Shown: piece after piece, positions 8,617 through 18,493 of the stretch | Layout of the letters: every line of letters starts with the position of its first letter | How positions within the stretch are numbered: position 1 is the first letter of the stretch | Assembly (NCBI GenBank): GCA_035690485.1 | Contig: DASSKL010000005.1 | Location: forward strand, 1-64,000 | DNA: 64,000 nucleotides | From: Mycobacteriales bacterium | GTDB taxonomy: Bacteria; Actinomycetota; Actinomycetes; JAFAQI01; DASSKL01 | Direction: 5' to 3' | Notes under the pieces: generated by a model | Seen by the model: the letters and a program-made list of their open reading frames with translations, nothing else | Database searches by the model: none | What the model was told of the DNA's origin: nothing | Position numbers and translations under genes: made by a program

Positions 8617-9885
8617 TCATCCGACCGGCTCGAGGACCTCGCGCCCGCCGAGGTAGGGCCGCAGCGCAGCCGGCACGCGCACCGACCCGTCGGCGCGCTG
8701 GTGGACCTCGAGCAGCGCGACGATCGTGCGGGCGATCGCCACCAGCGTGCCGTTGAGCGTCGCGACGGGTCTCGTGCCCTGCGGCGTACGCATCCGGGTC
8801 TGCAGCCGCCGCGCCTGGAACTCCGTGCAGTTGGACGTGCTGGTCAGCTCGCGGTAGCGGTCCTGCGTGGGGATCCACGCTTCGCAGTCGAACTTGCGGG
8901 CCGCGCTCGTGCCCAGGTCACCGGTCGCCACGTCGATGACGCGGAACGGCAGCTCGAGCTTGGTCAGGAACTCCTTCTCCCAGCCGAGCAGGCGCTGGTG
9001 CTCGGCCGAGGCCTCCTCCGGCGTGCAGTAGGAGAACATCTCGACCTTGTCGAACTGGTGCACCCGGATGATGCCGCGCACGTCGCGCCCGTGTGACCCC
9101 GCCTCGCGCCGGAAGCAGGTCGAGAAGCCGGCGTAGCGCAGCGGCAACGCGCCGACGTCGAGGATCTCGTCCATGTGGTAGGCCGCGAGCGGCACCTCGC
9201 TGGTCCCCACGAGGTAGAGGTCGTCCTGCGCTACCCGGTAGACGTCGTCGGCGGCGGTCTGGCCGAGGAACCCGGTGCCCTCCATCGCCTCCGGCCGCAC
9301 CAGCACCGGCGTGATGACCGGGGTGAACCCCGCCTCCACCGCCTGGGCCATGGCGAGGTTGACCAGCGCCAGCTCGAGCAGCGCGCCCACGCCGGTCAGG
9401 AAGTAGAACCGCGCGCCGGACACCTTCGCGCCGCGCTCCACGTCGATCGCGCCGAGCAGCTTGCCGAGCTCCAGGTGGTCACGCACCTCGAAGTCGTAGA
9501 CCGGCACGTCGCCGACCGTCTCCAGCACGGCGTAGTCGTCCTCGCCCCCCACGGGTGCGCCGTCCTCGACCAGGTTCGCGATCGCGTACGCCGCGGCGCG
9601 CAGGTCCTCGTCGGCCCGCTGCTGCTCGGCGTCGGCGGCCTTCACCGCGTCGGCGAGCTCCTTCGCCCTCGCCAGCAGCTGCTGCTTCTCGTCGCCCTGC
9701 GCCTTCGCCACCGACGCGCCCAGGGTCTTCTGCTCGGCGCGCAACCGGTCGAAGGTCGCGACCGCGGCCCGGCGGCGCTCGTCGGCTGCCAGCGCTGCGT
9801 CGACCGCCGACTCGTCGTCGCCCCGTGCCCGCTGGCTCTTGCGGAACCGGTCGGGGTCGTCGCGCAGCAGCCGCAGGTCGATCAC
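8617..9885 (-). CDS. serS: seryl-tRNA synthetase
   Basis: A class II aminoacyl-tRNA synthetase of 422 residues. The N-terminal antiparallel coiled-coil arm (about 25-105, rich in Ala/Glu/Lys/Arg) grips the long variable arm of tRNA-Ser. Motif 2 is [20 protein letters not shown] followed by [11 protein letters not shown], and the serine-site sequence [12 protein letters not shown] is clear. Motif 3 lies in [18 protein letters not shown]. The GTG at 9885 was chosen because the protein then begins with the conserved [17 protein letters not shown] and because a minus-strand TAGGCT box (9898-9893) lies 7 nt upstream, a leaderless arrangement. The open frame extends nine codons further upstream. 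Confidence 0.97.
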   Translation of the reverse strand: MIDLRLLRDDPDRFRKSQRARGDDESAVDAALAADERRRAAVATFDRLRAEQKTLGASVAKAQGDEKQQLLARAKELADAVKAADAEQQRADEDLRAAAYAIANLVEDGAPVGGEDDYAVLETVGDVPVYDFEVRDHLELGKLLGAIDVERGAKVSGARFYFLTGVGALLELALVNLAMAQAVEAGFTPVITPVLVRPEAMEGTGFLGQTAADDVYRVAQDDLYLVGTSEVPLAAYHMDEILDVGALPLRYAGFSTCFRREAGSHGRDVRGIIRVHQFDKVEMFSYCTPEEASAEHQRLLGWEKEFLTKLELPFRVIDVATGDLGTSAARKFDCEAWIPTQDRYRELTSTSNCTEFQARRLQTRMRTPQGTRPVATLNGTLVAIARTIVALLEVHQRADGSVRVPAALRPYLGGREVLEPVG

Positions 9886-9922
9886 GTGCTCAAGCCTATG
9901 AGGTGGGGCCAACGGCTATTGG

Positions 9923-10939
9923 TCACAGCGTGCCGGTCACGGCCTGCAGCAGCAGGCTGCTGACCCCGACCGCTGCCCACAGCACCGCGCCGAGCAGCAG
10001 TGGGCGGTGCCCGGCCTGCCGCAGTGTCGACAACCGCGTCGACAGGCCGATCGCCGCGAGCGCGACCGTGATGCAGAACACCGCCGTGTGCCCGAGCGCC
10101 GGGTGCCATCCGGCGGGAATCACGCCCGCCGTCTGCGCCGCGCTCGTTGCGACGAAGCCGACGAGGAACAGCGGGACCAGACGAGCTAGCGAGGCCCCGT
10201 CGAGCCGGCCGTCGGCGCCGGAGCGCCGGCCGCGCAGCAGCGCGAGGCCCACGGTGATCGGGATGATCGCGAGGCTGCGCGTCAGCTTGACCACCACGGC
10301 GTAGGCCCCCGCGGTCGCGCCGTAGGAGTACGCCGCCGCGACGACCGACGAGGTGTCGTTGATCGCCGTCCCCGACCACAGGCCGAACGCGTGCTGGGAC
10401 AGGCCGAGCAGATGACCGACCGCCGGGAAGAGCAGCACGCCGGCCACGTTGAACGTGAAGATCGTGCCGATCGCGTAGGCCACGTCGGCCTCGGCCGCGC
10501 CGAGCACCGGGGTGATGGCGGCGATCGCCGACGCGCCGCAGACCCCGGTGCCGACCCCGATCAGCGTCCGGGCGTCGCGGGGCACGCCGAGCGCGGCGCC
10601 GACCAGGCGGGCGCCGACCAGCGCCACGGTCAGGGTGCCCGCGAGGACGGGCAACGAGGTCGCACCGACGTGCACGACCTGGCTCAGCGACAGGCCGGTG
10701 CCGAGCAGCACGATGCTCGCCTGCAGCACGTGGCTGCGCGCGAACTGCAGCCCCGGGTCCAACCGTTCGTGTCTCGGTACGACCGCCGCCAGCGCGGCGC
10801 CGAGCACGATGCCGAAGACCGGGCCGCCCACGATGGGCAGCAGCTCGCCGAGGCCGGTCGCCACCGCTGCCACCCCGACCGCGAGGAGCAGTCCGGGCAC
10901 CGGCAGGCGCACCGGCCACGGTGAAGCGAGCGGGACCAT
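9923..10939 (-). CDS. YeiH-family (UPF0324) putative anion/sulfate exporter
   Basis: A 338-residue polytopic inner-membrane protein of the YeiH/PSE family with about ten hydrophobic segments. Family signatures include VLLGTGLSLSQV, GTGVCGASAIAAITPVL and FGLWSGTAINDTSSVVAAA. Members are annotated as putative sulfate or related anion exporters; the substrate is unproven. The ATG at 10939 is chosen because the open frame further upstream overlaps the divergent LysR gene and is rich in Arg/Ser without membrane character. The divergent LysR-type gene is the usual partner of yeiH and is the likely regulator. Confidence 0.88.
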   Translation of the reverse strand: MVPLASPWPVRLPVPGLLLAVGVAAVATGLGELLPIVGGPVFGIVLGAALAAVVPRHERLDPGLQFARSHVLQASIVLLGTGLSLSQVVHVGATSLPVLAGTLTVALVGARLVGAALGVPRDARTLIGVGTGVCGASAIAAITPVLGAAEADVAYAIGTIFTFNVAGVLLFPAVGHLLGLSQHAFGLWSGTAINDTSSVVAAAYSYGATAGAYAVVVKLTRSLAIIPITVGLALLRGRRSGADGRLDGASLARLVPLFLVGFVATSAAQTAGVIPAGWHPALGHTAVFCITVALAAIGLSTRLSTLRQAGHRPLLLGAVLWAAVGVSSLLLQAVTGTL

Positions 10940-11009
10940 GCATCTACCGTGTGCCGGCAGATCTCTCCTGTGTAGGTGCCAGTTCCGCGACGGGTCATAA
11001 GGTTTGCCT

Positions 11010-11903
11010 ATGGCTCCTGCGCCCGACCTCGACGCCCTCGAGTTGCTGGTCTCCGTCGCCGAAATGGGCAGCATCGGTCGAGCCGCAGCGCGCCACGACC
11101 TCAGCCAGCCCGCGGTGAGCCTGCGGCTACGCGCCCTCGAGCGGCAGCTGCGCCTCGTCCTTCTCGAGCGCTCGCCGAGCGGCTCGCGGCTCACCGCCCC
11201 GGGCCGGACGGTCGTCGACTGGGCCCGCCCGCTGCTCGACGCCGCCGACGCGTTCGGCCGCAGCGTGAGCGCGCTCGCCGACCGGCACCACGACCGGCTG
11301 CGGCTGGCCGCCTCGCTGACGGTCGCGGATCATCTGGTGCCGGGCTGGCTGGTCGCCCTGCATGCGGCCCTGCCGGACGTCGCCGTCTCGTTGCAGGCGG
11401 TCAACTCCGAGAATGTCGCGGAGCTGGTGCGCGCCGGCGGCGTCGACCTGGGCTACGTGGAGGGGCCTGGAGTGCCGGCCGGGTTGCGGTCCCGGCGGGT
11501 CGGCGGCGATCAGCTCGTCACCGTGACCGCGCCAGGACATCCTTGGGCTCGCCGCCGCACACCGGTGAGCCCCGAGGAGCTCGTCGCGGCTCCCCTGGTG
11601 GTGCGAGAGATCGGCTCCGGCACCCGGGAGGCCCTCGCCTCCGCCCTGGCCGCCCACGGGCTGCCTCTTCGCACCGGCCTCGAGCTGGGATCGACCGCTG
11701 CGATCAAGGCCGCGGTGATGGCGGGTGACGGGGTCGCGGTGCTGAGCCGGCTCGCCGTGGCGGCTGACCTGGAGGCGGGCCGCCTGGTGGCGATCGCGGT
11801 CGCCGGCCTCGACCTCCGGCGCCACTTCCATGCCGTCTGGCGAGCGGGCCGCGCGCCCACCGGACCGGCCAACTCCTTGCTCGCGCTCAGCCTGCGGTCG
11901 TGA
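11010..11903 (+). CDS. LysR-type transcriptional regulator (YeiH-linked)
   Basis: A 297-residue LysR regulator. The N-terminal winged helix (about 1-65) contains GSIGRAAARHDLSQPAVSLR followed by LRALERQL. The effector domain has the two lobes of a periplasmic-binding fold, with IGSGTREALASALAAHGL near the hinge as in CysB/YeiE/CbbR relatives. The ATG at 11010 lies 6 nt after TAAGGT (10998-11003), so the message is probably leaderless; a TTG two codons upstream is less likely. The 70-bp gap to the divergent transporter gene must hold both promoters and the shared operator. Confidence 0.9.
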   Translation: MAPAPDLDALELLVSVAEMGSIGRAAARHDLSQPAVSLRLRALERQLRLVLLERSPSGSRLTAPGRTVVDWARPLLDAADAFGRSVSALADRHHDRLRLAASLTVADHLVPGWLVALHAALPDVAVSLQAVNSENVAELVRAGGVDLGYVEGPGVPAGLRSRRVGGDQLVTVTAPGHPWARRRTPVSPEELVAAPLVVREIGSGTREALASALAAHGLPLRTGLELGSTAAIKAAVMAGDGVAVLSRLAVAADLEAGRLVAIAVAGLDLRRHFHAVWRAGRAPTGPANSLLALSLRS

Positions 11904-12000
11904 TCCGCGGGCCGCGGCGCGCTCCGGCGAACGAGTGAAACCGGCACGCTCGCCCGGCCGGAATATGGAACCTGGCAAATCCGACGGCTACGGTGCTGGG

Positions 12001-12765
12001 GTGAGCTCCGGGGGCCGGTCGGCGAGCACGCGGCGGCGACTGCTGCGCGGCGAGGGACTGCTGCTCGACCTGTCGAGCCACCTTCGGGAGATCTCGACCC
12101 CGCCGCCCGTCCCGGCCGGCTGGCAGGTCGAGACGGCGCTGGTCGCCGCCGGCGGTGCGGAGATCGGCGGCGACTTCGTCGTCTTCGACCTCGCCGCGGA
12201 CGCCAAGCGGCTGAGCGCGGTGCTCGTCGACACGTCCGGAAAGGGGTTCGCGGCGGCCACCCGGTCGCTGATGCTCGCCGGCGCGGTCAGCGGTCTGCTC
12301 GGCTCGGTGCCGACCAGCGACCTGCTCGACCGGCTCAACGCGCACATCCACCGGCGGCACAACTGGGAAGAGCACTTCGCCACCGCCGTGCACGTGGAGG
12401 TCGACCTCACCACCGGCGCCTACCAGCTGGGCGTCGGCGGGCACGTGCCGCCGGCGATCTTCCACGCCGGCCGCGGGGTCTGGCAGCTCTGCGAGGTCGG
12501 GGGGGCCGGGCTCGGGTTCAACCCCGGCGGCCAGTGGCCCTACGTCTCCGGCGTCCTCGACCCGGGCGACGCGATCCTGCTCGTGACCGACGGGGTCATC
12601 GAGCGCCGCGGGGAGGACCTGGCGAGCGGTTACGACCGGTTGCTCGGCGGCGCCGAGCGCCTGATCACCTCGGGTTTCCGCGACGCGGCCGACACGCTGC
12701 TCGCCAGCCGGCCGCCGCACGGCGACGACGATGCCGCGGTGGTCTTCATCCACCGCCAGCCCTAG
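12001..12765 (+). CDS. PP2C/SpoIIE-family serine phosphatase
   Basis: A stand-alone SpoIIE/RsbU-type phosphatase of about 254 residues. Metal-site motifs are visible: GAEIGGDFVVFDL (normally GGDFYD), VDTSGKGFAAATRSLM (normally GDVSGHG), LLVTDGVIERRG, and the terminal DDDAAVVFI. Proteins of this kind dephosphorylate anti-sigma antagonists such as BldG/RsbV and thereby release alternative sigma factors. The bldG homologue at 61.4 kb is one possible substrate. The GTG at 12001 follows TACGGT at 11989-11994 by 6 nt, fitting leaderless expression; an ATG at 11965 is an alternative. No PAS or GAF sensor domain is attached. Confidence 0.82.
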   Translation: MSSGGRSASTRRRLLRGEGLLLDLSSHLREISTPPPVPAGWQVETALVAAGGAEIGGDFVVFDLAADAKRLSAVLVDTSGKGFAAATRSLMLAGAVSGLLGSVPTSDLLDRLNAHIHRRHNWEEHFATAVHVEVDLTTGAYQLGVGGHVPPAIFHAGRGVWQLCEVGGAGLGFNPGGQWPYVSGVLDPGDAILLVTDGVIERRGEDLASGYDRLLGGAERLITSGFRDAADTLLASRPPHGDDDAAVVFIHRQP

Positions 12766-12780
12766 GTCTGATCGCCACCC

Positions 12781-13080
12781 TCAGCCGTCGACCTGCGTCC
12801 GCGGCCAGGTCACCTCGAGCCGGCCCGACCGCGGCTGCCGCACCGGCGCGCGCGGCGGCCCGAGGTCACCCACCATGGCGGTGTAGGCAGACCCGTCACC
12901 GCCCCACAGCACGTCGTCGAGCGTCAGCCCGGCGGTCGCGAGCAGCGTCTCGAGATCTTCCCAGTTCTCGACGAAGCGGTGCTGCAGCTCGACGGGCAGG
13001 TCGTCGGCGGTCGGCATCATCAGCACTTCCCACCGCGCGGTCAGCCCCTCGTGTGCGCGCACCTCGGCTGTCCAGCTCAT
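12781..13080 (-). CDS. hypothetical protein, 99 residues
   Basis: A short protein beginning MSWTAEVRAHEGLTARWEVL with good GC-rich third positions. No domain was recognised. It has an acidic, tryptophan-containing middle (VENWEDLETLL) and a basic Pro-rich tail. It lies tail-to-tail with the phosphatase gene (15 bp between stops) and head-to-head with the 3-hydroxyacyl-CoA dehydrogenase gene 55 bp away. An upstream GTG would add 11 residues. No function can be assigned. Confidence 0.55.
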   Translation of the reverse strand: MSWTAEVRAHEGLTARWEVLMMPTADDLPVELQHRFVENWEDLETLLATAGLTLDDVLWGGDGSAYTAMVGDLGPPRAPVRQPRSGRLEVTWPRTQVDG

Positions 13081-13135
13081 GACAGCCCGGTTCCCCGCCA
13101 CCGGCCGGGTCACGCGCGCCGGTTACGGTCAGTGC

Positions 13136-13981
13136 ATGCAGGCGGGAGTGGTCGGCGGCGGGATCATGGGCGCCGGCATCGCCGAGGTGGTCGCCGTCGC
13201 GGGCAACGACGTGACGGTCGTCGAGTCGACCGAGGCGTTCGCCGAGGCCGCGCGCGGACGCATCGACACCTCGCTGCAGCGCGCCGTGAAGGCCGGCCGC
13301 GCGACCGAGGAGCAGGCGCAGGCGGCCCTCGCGCGCATCTCGCTCGTCACCGACCTGGATGCCCTCGCCGACCGCGAGCTCGTCATCGAAGCGGTGCCGG
13401 AGGACGAGCGCATCAAGACCGAGCTGTTCGCCCGCCTCGACGCGATCGTCCGCCCCGGCGTGGTCCTGGCGACCAACACCTCGTCGATCCCGATCACCCG
13501 CATCGCGGCCGCGACCGGGCGCCCCGACCGGGTCGTCGGCATCCACTTCTTCAACCCGGTGCCGGTGCTCCCCCTGGTCGAGATCGTTGCCGGCCCGCTG
13601 ACCGGCGCGCACACCGTCGAGGAGGCGGAGGAGTTCGCGCGGTCGCTCGGCAAGCGCACGATCCGCGCCAAGGACCGTGCCGGCTTCGTCGTCAACGCCC
13701 TGCTCGTCCCGTACCTCCTGTCGGCGATCCGGATGGTCGAGGCCGGCCACGCCACGCCGGAGGACATCGACGCGGGGATGGTCGCGGGCGCCAACCACCC
13801 GATGGGACCGCTCGCGCTCACCGACCTCATCGGGCTCGACACCACCGCCGCCGTCGCCGAGTCGATGTACGCCGAGTTCAAGGAGCCGCTCTACGCCCCG
13901 CCCCCGCTGCTGCGGCGGATGGTCGAGGCGGGCCTGCTCGGTCGCAAGTCGGGGCGTGGCTTCTTCAGCTACGACCGCTGA
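13136..13981 (+). CDS. 3-hydroxyacyl-CoA (3-hydroxybutyryl-CoA) dehydrogenase
   Basis: A 281-residue soluble dehydrogenase of the FadB2/Hbd family. The N-terminal Rossmann fold has GVVGGGIMGAGIAEV; the catalytic His sits in VGIHFFNPVPVLPLVEIV and the partner Glu in that stretch; NTSSIPIT and GFVVNALLVPYL are standard. The C-terminal helical domain includes HPMGPLALTDLIGLDT. It oxidises (S)-3-hydroxyacyl-CoA with NAD+ in beta-oxidation or butyrate-type metabolism. TACGGT at 13124-13129 lies 6 nt before the ATG (leaderless). The 3' end overlaps the convergent antiporter gene by 17 bp. Confidence 0.93.
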   Translation: MQAGVVGGGIMGAGIAEVVAVAGNDVTVVESTEAFAEAARGRIDTSLQRAVKAGRATEEQAQAALARISLVTDLDALADRELVIEAVPEDERIKTELFARLDAIVRPGVVLATNTSSIPITRIAAATGRPDRVVGIHFFNPVPVLPLVEIVAGPLTGAHTVEEAEEFARSLGKRTIRAKDRAGFVVNALLVPYLLSAIRMVEAGHATPEDIDAGMVAGANHPMGPLALTDLIGLDTTAAVAESMYAEFKEPLYAPPPLLRRMVEAGLLGRKSGRGFFSYDR

Positions 13982-15473
13982 CCGGCGAGGCGCTGCCGCG
14001 GTCGCCGGCCCATCGGGCGAGCTTGCCGCTGCGGTGCACCGCGCGCAGCCTCTCCTCGGTGGCGGCCAGGTCGGTCCGGGTCGTCACGACGAGCACCGAG
14101 TCGCCGCGCTCGAGCGGCGTGGTCGGCTCGGGTACGAACGCCGTACCGTCCCGCACGATCAGCGTGACCGCAGCGCCCGCCGGCAGCCGCAGCTCCCAGA
14201 TCTCCACCAGGTGCAGGCGTGAGGCGGGCGGGATCTCGAGCTGGAGCAGTTCGGCGTGCATCTCGTCGAGTGGTGCCGACTCGACGGTCAGCGGCACCGC
14301 TTCGTCGTGGCGGACGAGCCCGAGTGCCGCGGCGATCGGGCGCAGCAGCGGCGCCTGCAGGAGCGTGAACACCGCAACCAGTACGAACACCACGTCGAAG
14401 ATCTGCCGGGAGCCGTGCACGCCGGTCGTCAGCGGCACCGTCGTCAGCACGATGGGCACCGCCCCGCGCAGGCCGGCCCACGAGAGCAGCGCCTGCTGGC
14501 GCCACGGCAGCCGGAACGCTCCCGTGCTCGCCACGACCGACAGCGGCCGCGCCACCAGCAGCAGCACCGCCCCGATCGCCAGCGCCGGCAGCACCGCCGG
14601 GCCGAGCCGGGTCGGCGCCGAGAGCAGGCCGAGCATCACGAACAGGCTGATCTGTGCCAGCCAGCCGATGCCCTCGGCGAAGCCCAGCGTCGCCCGGCGG
14701 TGCGGGAGCGGCGCGTTGGCGATCCACAGCCCGGTGAGGTAGACGGCGAGGAACCCGCTGGCGCCCGCGGCGGTGGCCGCGGCGTACGACGCCATCGCGA
14801 ACGCCATCGTCGCGAGCGGGTACAGCCCGGCGGCGGGCAAGGCGGCCTGCCGCAGCGTGTTGCTCGCCAGCAGCCCGGTGACGATGCCGATGCCGGCGCC
14901 GACGGCGAGCTCGTAGCAGAGGACTCCGGCTCCGTGTAGCGCGCCGCCGTGCTCGCCGGCGAGCAGGGTGACGAGGATGACGACCGGCGCGTCGTTGAAC
15001 CCCGACTCCGCCTCGAGCACTCCGCGCAGCCGCGCCGGCAGCCGCACCGCGCGCAGCGTCGAGAAGACCGCGGCGGCATCGGTCGAGGACACGATCGCCC
15101 CGAGCAGTGCCGCCGTACGCCAGCCCGTGTCGAGCACGTAGCGCGTCGCGACCGTGGTGACCGCGACGCTCACGGCGACGCCGACGGTGGAGAGGGCCAC
15201 CGCCATCGGCACGGAGGAGCGGATGTCTCCCCAGCGGGTGGTCAGCCCGCCCTCCGCGAGGATCACCGCGAGCGCGACCAGCCCGAGGTGCTGCGCCAAC
15301 TTTGCGTTGTCGAAGTCGAGCCCGATCGCGTCCTGGCCGAGCACCATGCCGATGCCCAGGTAGAGCAGCAGGCTCGGAACGCCGACCTTTGCCGAGACCC
15401 GCACCCCGGCGATCGCGACCAGCAGCACCCCGGTCGTCGCCAGGATGGCGATGGCCAGGGTGGGATGGTCCAT
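13965..15473 (-). CDS. CPA1/NhaP2-type cation:proton antiporter with C-terminal TrkA-C domain
   Basis: A 502-residue membrane antiporter. About 12-13 transmembrane helices occupy residues 5-400, with the ion-site sequences [12 protein letters not shown] and [13 protein letters not shown] (ND pair of electroneutral CPA1 exchangers) and [13 protein letters not shown]. After the membrane domain, a cytosolic portion (about 415-485) containing [15 protein letters not shown] and [14 protein letters not shown] resembles the TrkA-C/RCK ligand domain of K+/H+ antiporters such as CvrA. It would exchange K+ or Na+ for protons. It diverges from the two-component genes starting 62 bp away. Confidence 0.9.
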   Translation of the reverse strand: MDHPTLAIAILATTGVLLVAIAGVRVSAKVGVPSLLLYLGIGMVLGQDAIGLDFDNAKLAQHLGLVALAVILAEGGLTTRWGDIRSSVPMAVALSTVGVAVSVAVTTVATRYVLDTGWRTAALLGAIVSSTDAAAVFSTLRAVRLPARLRGVLEAESGFNDAPVVILVTLLAGEHGGALHGAGVLCYELAVGAGIGIVTGLLASNTLRQAALPAAGLYPLATMAFAMASYAAATAAGASGFLAVYLTGLWIANAPLPHRRATLGFAEGIGWLAQISLFVMLGLLSAPTRLGPAVLPALAIGAVLLLVARPLSVVASTGAFRLPWRQQALLSWAGLRGAVPIVLTTVPLTTGVHGSRQIFDVVFVLVAVFTLLQAPLLRPIAAALGLVRHDEAVPLTVESAPLDEMHAELLQLEIPPASRLHLVEIWELRLPAGAAVTLIVRDGTAFVPEPTTPLERGDSVLVVTTRTDLAATEERLRAVHRSGKLARWAGDRGSASPVSGRS

Positions 15474-15535
15474 CGGCCCATCATGTCGGCCGCCGGTTTC
15501 AGGTGTCGTTCAGGCGCGTGCCGCACACTGACCGC

Positions 15536-16246
15536 GTGGGGGCGTCGCCGGAGTCCGCCGCCGCGCTCGTCGTCGACGACGACCCGGAGCTGCGGGCGGC
15601 GCTGCGCCGTGCCCTGAGCCTCGACGGTTACCGGGTCACCGCCGTCGGCCACGGGGTCGCGGCACTGGAGGCGGTCGCCAAGGAGCGGCCCGACGTCATC
15701 GTGCTCGACGTGATGATGCCGTACGTCGGTGGGCTCGAGGTCTGCCGCCGGCTGCGCGCCGCGGGGGACCGGACCCCGATCCTCGTGCTGACCGCGCGGG
15801 ACGAGGTCGAGGACCGGGTCGCGGGCCTCGACGCGGGCGCCGACGACTACCTGGCAAAGCCGTTCGCTCTCGACGAGCTGCGTGCCCGGCTGCGCGCGCT
15901 GCTGCGCCGGGCCGCCCCGCCGGTGGCTGACGACGAGGCCGACGAGGTGCTGCGCTTCGCCGACCTGGAGCTCGACACAGGCAGTCGACGGGTGTGCCGC
16001 GGCGACCACGCCGAGGACCTCACCCGCACCGAGTTCGCGCTGCTCGCGCTGCTCATGCGCAACGCCGGTCGCGTCCTCACCCGCGAGGTCATCATGGAGC
16101 GCGTGTGGGGCTACGAGCTGGAGCCGGCGTCGAACTCCCTCGAGGTCTTCGTCGGCTACCTGCGGCGCAAGACGGAGGCGGGCGGCCGGCCGCGGCTGCT
16201 GCACACCGTCCGGGGCGTCGGCTACCAGCTGCGAGCGCCCGAGTGA
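15536..16246 (+). CDS. OmpR-family response regulator
   Basis: A 236-residue regulator. The receiver domain (about 10-125) has the acidic pocket at VVDDDPEL, the phosphoacceptor Asp in IVLDVMMP, the Thr in VLTARDE and the Lys in LAKPF. The winged-helix output domain ends with [15 protein letters not shown] and [13 protein letters not shown], as in MprA/TcrA-type actinobacterial regulators. The GTG at 15536 places the receiver at the normal distance. The stop overlaps the start of the sensor kinase (GTGA), so the pair is translationally coupled. Confidence 0.93.
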   Translation: MGASPESAAALVVDDDPELRAALRRALSLDGYRVTAVGHGVAALEAVAKERPDVIVLDVMMPYVGGLEVCRRLRAAGDRTPILVLTARDEVEDRVAGLDAGADDYLAKPFALDELRARLRALLRRAAPPVADDEADEVLRFADLELDTGSRRVCRGDHAEDLTRTEFALLALLMRNAGRVLTREVIMERVWGYELEPASNSLEVFVGYLRRKTEAGGRPRLLHTVRGVGYQLRAPE

Positions 16247-17664
16247 GCGGGTTGCGCGGCTGGTGGCACGCCCAGTCGTTGCGCACCCGGCTCGTCGTGG
16301 CGGCCGCCGTGGCCGTCCTGGTCGGCGTCGCCGGTGTCGCGGGTGTGGGCTACCTCGCGGTGCGCCACCAGCTCTACGGCACGATCGACGACCAGCTGCG
16401 CGCGCAGGCCAACGACCTGCAGCAGCAGGCCGACTTCTTCGCCGGCCGAGGCGTGCCGCTGCGCCTGCGCACGAGGTTCGGCCAGGTCGACGGCTACGTG
16501 CAGGTCGTGCCGATGTTCGGCGAGTCCCTCCCGCCGCCGCCGGGGCAGGACGTGACGTTGCCGGTCACCCGGGAGGACCGCGCGGTCGCGCGTGGCCGGA
16601 GAGGTCCGAGCCTGCGTTCGACGTCGATCGGTGGCACGCCGGCCCGCATGCTGACCGTGCAGCTGGTGCCGGGCTTCGCGTTGCAGGTGGCGCTGCCCAC
16701 GACCCACGTGCAGGACCAGTTGCACCGGCTGGCCCGGGCGTTCGTCGGGCTGGCCGCGGGTGCGCTCGCTCTTGCCGTCGGCCTGGCGTGGTTGCTCGCC
16801 CGGCGCGCGCTGGCGCCCGTGGCACAGCTGACCGCCGCCACCGAGGAGATCGCGACGACCCGCAACCTCACGACGCGCATCGTCGAGAGTCACCACGACG
16901 AGCTGGGCCGGCTGGCGGCGAGCTTCAACACGATGCTCGACGCCCTCGAGCAGTCGGTGACCGCGCAGCGCCGGCTGGTCGCCGACGCCTCCCACGAGCT
17001 GCGCACGCCGCTGGCCAGCCTGCGCACCAACGTCGAGGTTCTCGACCGCGTCGACGAGCTCTCGCCGACCGACCGGGCCGAGCTCATCGCCGGGATCGTC
17101 GGCCAGCTGCAGGAGATCACCGACCTGGTGGCCGACGTCGTCGAGCTGGCTCGCGGCGAGGAGCCGGTGCACCAGCCGCACGACGTGCCGTTCGACCGGC
17201 TGGTCGGCAACGCCGTCGAGCGGGCCCGGCTGCACTGGCCTGGCGTGCAGTTCGACTACCGCGCGGTGCCGGTAACGGTCCGCGGCGTCGGCGCGCGGCT
17301 CGACCGGGCCGTCGCCAACCTGCTCGACAACGCCGGGAAGTTCTCCGACCCGGGTGGGCTCGTCGAGGTCACCGTCGACCGCGACGCCGTGCTGCGGGTC
17401 CGTGACCACGGACCGGGCATCCCCGACGAGGCCCTGCCGCACGTGTTCGACCGCTTCTACCGGGCCGATGAGGCGCGCGCCCGTCCCGGCTCCGGCCTCG
17501 GGCTGGCGATCGTGAAGCAGGTGGCCGATGCGCACGGCGGCCGGGTCACCCTGCACAATCTGGCGTCGGGCGGCGCGGTCGCGGAGCTCACGCTGACGCC
17601 GGTGATCGTCGCGCCGGCCGCAGGTGCCGCGCCGGTGTCCACGGCGGAGGTGCTGCAAGGATGA
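16243..17664 (+). CDS. sensor histidine kinase (HAMP, HisKA, HATPase_c)
   Basis: A 473-residue membrane kinase. TM1 is about residues 18-40, an extracytoplasmic sensor of about 120 residues follows, and TM2 is about 165-187. A HAMP linker precedes the HisKA box [20 protein letters not shown]. The ATPase domain has N-box [11 protein letters not shown]1 DHGPGIP, F-box [11 protein letters not shown] and G2 [11 protein letters not shown]. It should phosphorylate the adjacent response regulator, in the MprB/TcrY style. The stimulus is unknown. Its stop overlaps the ATG of the thioesterase gene, an unusual tight link of signalling to acyl-CoA metabolism. Confidence 0.93.
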   Translation: MSGLRGWWHAQSLRTRLVVAAAVAVLVGVAGVAGVGYLAVRHQLYGTIDDQLRAQANDLQQQADFFAGRGVPLRLRTRFGQVDGYVQVVPMFGESLPPPPGQDVTLPVTREDRAVARGRRGPSLRSTSIGGTPARMLTVQLVPGFALQVALPTTHVQDQLHRLARAFVGLAAGALALAVGLAWLLARRALAPVAQLTAATEEIATTRNLTTRIVESHHDELGRLAASFNTMLDALEQSVTAQRRLVADASHELRTPLASLRTNVEVLDRVDELSPTDRAELIAGIVGQLQEITDLVADVVELARGEEPVHQPHDVPFDRLVGNAVERARLHWPGVQFDYRAVPVTVRGVGARLDRAVANLLDNAGKFSDPGGLVEVTVDRDAVLRVRDHGPGIPDEALPHVFDRFYRADEARARPGSGLGLAIVKQVADAHGGRVTLHNLASGGAVAELTLTPVIVAPAAGAAPVSTAEVLQG

Positions 17665-18455
17665 TCGACCGGCTCGTCGAGATGCTCGCCCTCGAGCGCC
17701 TCGACCGGGACCTCTTCCGCGGCCACAACCCGACCAGCGCGCGCCACGGCCGGCTCTTCGGCGGGCACGTGGCCGCGCAGGCGCTTCGCGCTGCGGCGTA
17801 CACCGTCGACTCCGACCACTTCCCGCACTCGCTGCACGGCTACTTCCTGCGGCCCGGCCGGCTGGAGCTCCCGTCGACCCTGCAGGTGCACCGCATCCGC
17901 GACGGCCGGTCGTTCACCACCCGCCGGGTCGTCGTGGTCCAGGACGGGGAGGCGATCTTCAGCCTGGCGGCGTCGTTCCACCGTGACGAGCCGGGCGGGG
18001 ACTACCAGGTGCCACAGCCTCTCGGCGTACCGGCTCCGGACGAGGTCGCCGCGCGTGACGACGGCGACGGTGGCCATCTGTCGCCGTTCGACGTGCGCGA
18101 GGTGCTCGACGAGACCGCCACGCATGGCCGCTCCACGCGCCAGATCTGGGTGCGCACCCGCGGGGCACTGGACGACGACCGGACACTGCACGCCAGCGTG
18201 CTGACGTATTTGTCCGACATGGGTGCGGTCGGTGCCGCCCGCCGGTCCCTGCGCCTCTACCACCGCCGGGGTCTCGGGGCGAGCCTCGACCACGCGGTGT
18301 GGTTCCACCGCCCGGTCCGCACCGACCAGTGGCTGCTCTTCGACATGCAGCCGGTGTCGGCGTCGGGCGCCCGCGCGCTCGTCGTCGGCACTCTGCACGA
18401 CGGCGCCGGGGTGCTCGGAGCATCGATGGCGCAAGAGGTGCTCGTCCGAGGCTGA
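17661..18455 (+). CDS. tesB: acyl-CoA thioesterase II
   Basis: A 264-residue double-hotdog thioesterase of the TesB family. The first hotdog has RLFGGHVAAQALRAA and HSLHGYFLRPG; the second has TYLSDMGAVGAAR (catalytic Asp region), LDHAVWFHRPVRTDQWLLFD and the closing GASMAQEVLVRG. It hydrolyses acyl-CoA to free acid and CoA. The start overlaps the kinase stop as ATGA, making it the third gene of the regulator-kinase operon. Confidence 0.93.
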   Translation: MIDRLVEMLALERLDRDLFRGHNPTSARHGRLFGGHVAAQALRAAAYTVDSDHFPHSLHGYFLRPGRLELPSTLQVHRIRDGRSFTTRRVVVVQDGEAIFSLAASFHRDEPGGDYQVPQPLGVPAPDEVAARDDGDGGHLSPFDVREVLDETATHGRSTRQIWVRTRGALDDDRTLHASVLTYLSDMGAVGAARRSLRLYHRRGLGASLDHAVWFHRPVRTDQWLLFDMQPVSASGARALVVGTLHDGAGVLGASMAQEVLVRG

Positions 18456-18475
18456 CGAGAATTCTGCTCAGGCCC

Positions 18476-18490
18476 GGCGCGTAACGCGCC
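18476..18490. repeat. perfect small palindrome before Cys-rich gene
   Basis: GGCGCG (18476-18481), TAA, CGCGCC (18485-18490) forms a perfect 6-bp inverted repeat that ends 3 nt before the GTG at 18494. A stem this close to the start would hide or position the initiation region, or the site could be an operator. Confidence 0.5.
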
Positions 18491-18493
18491 GAT

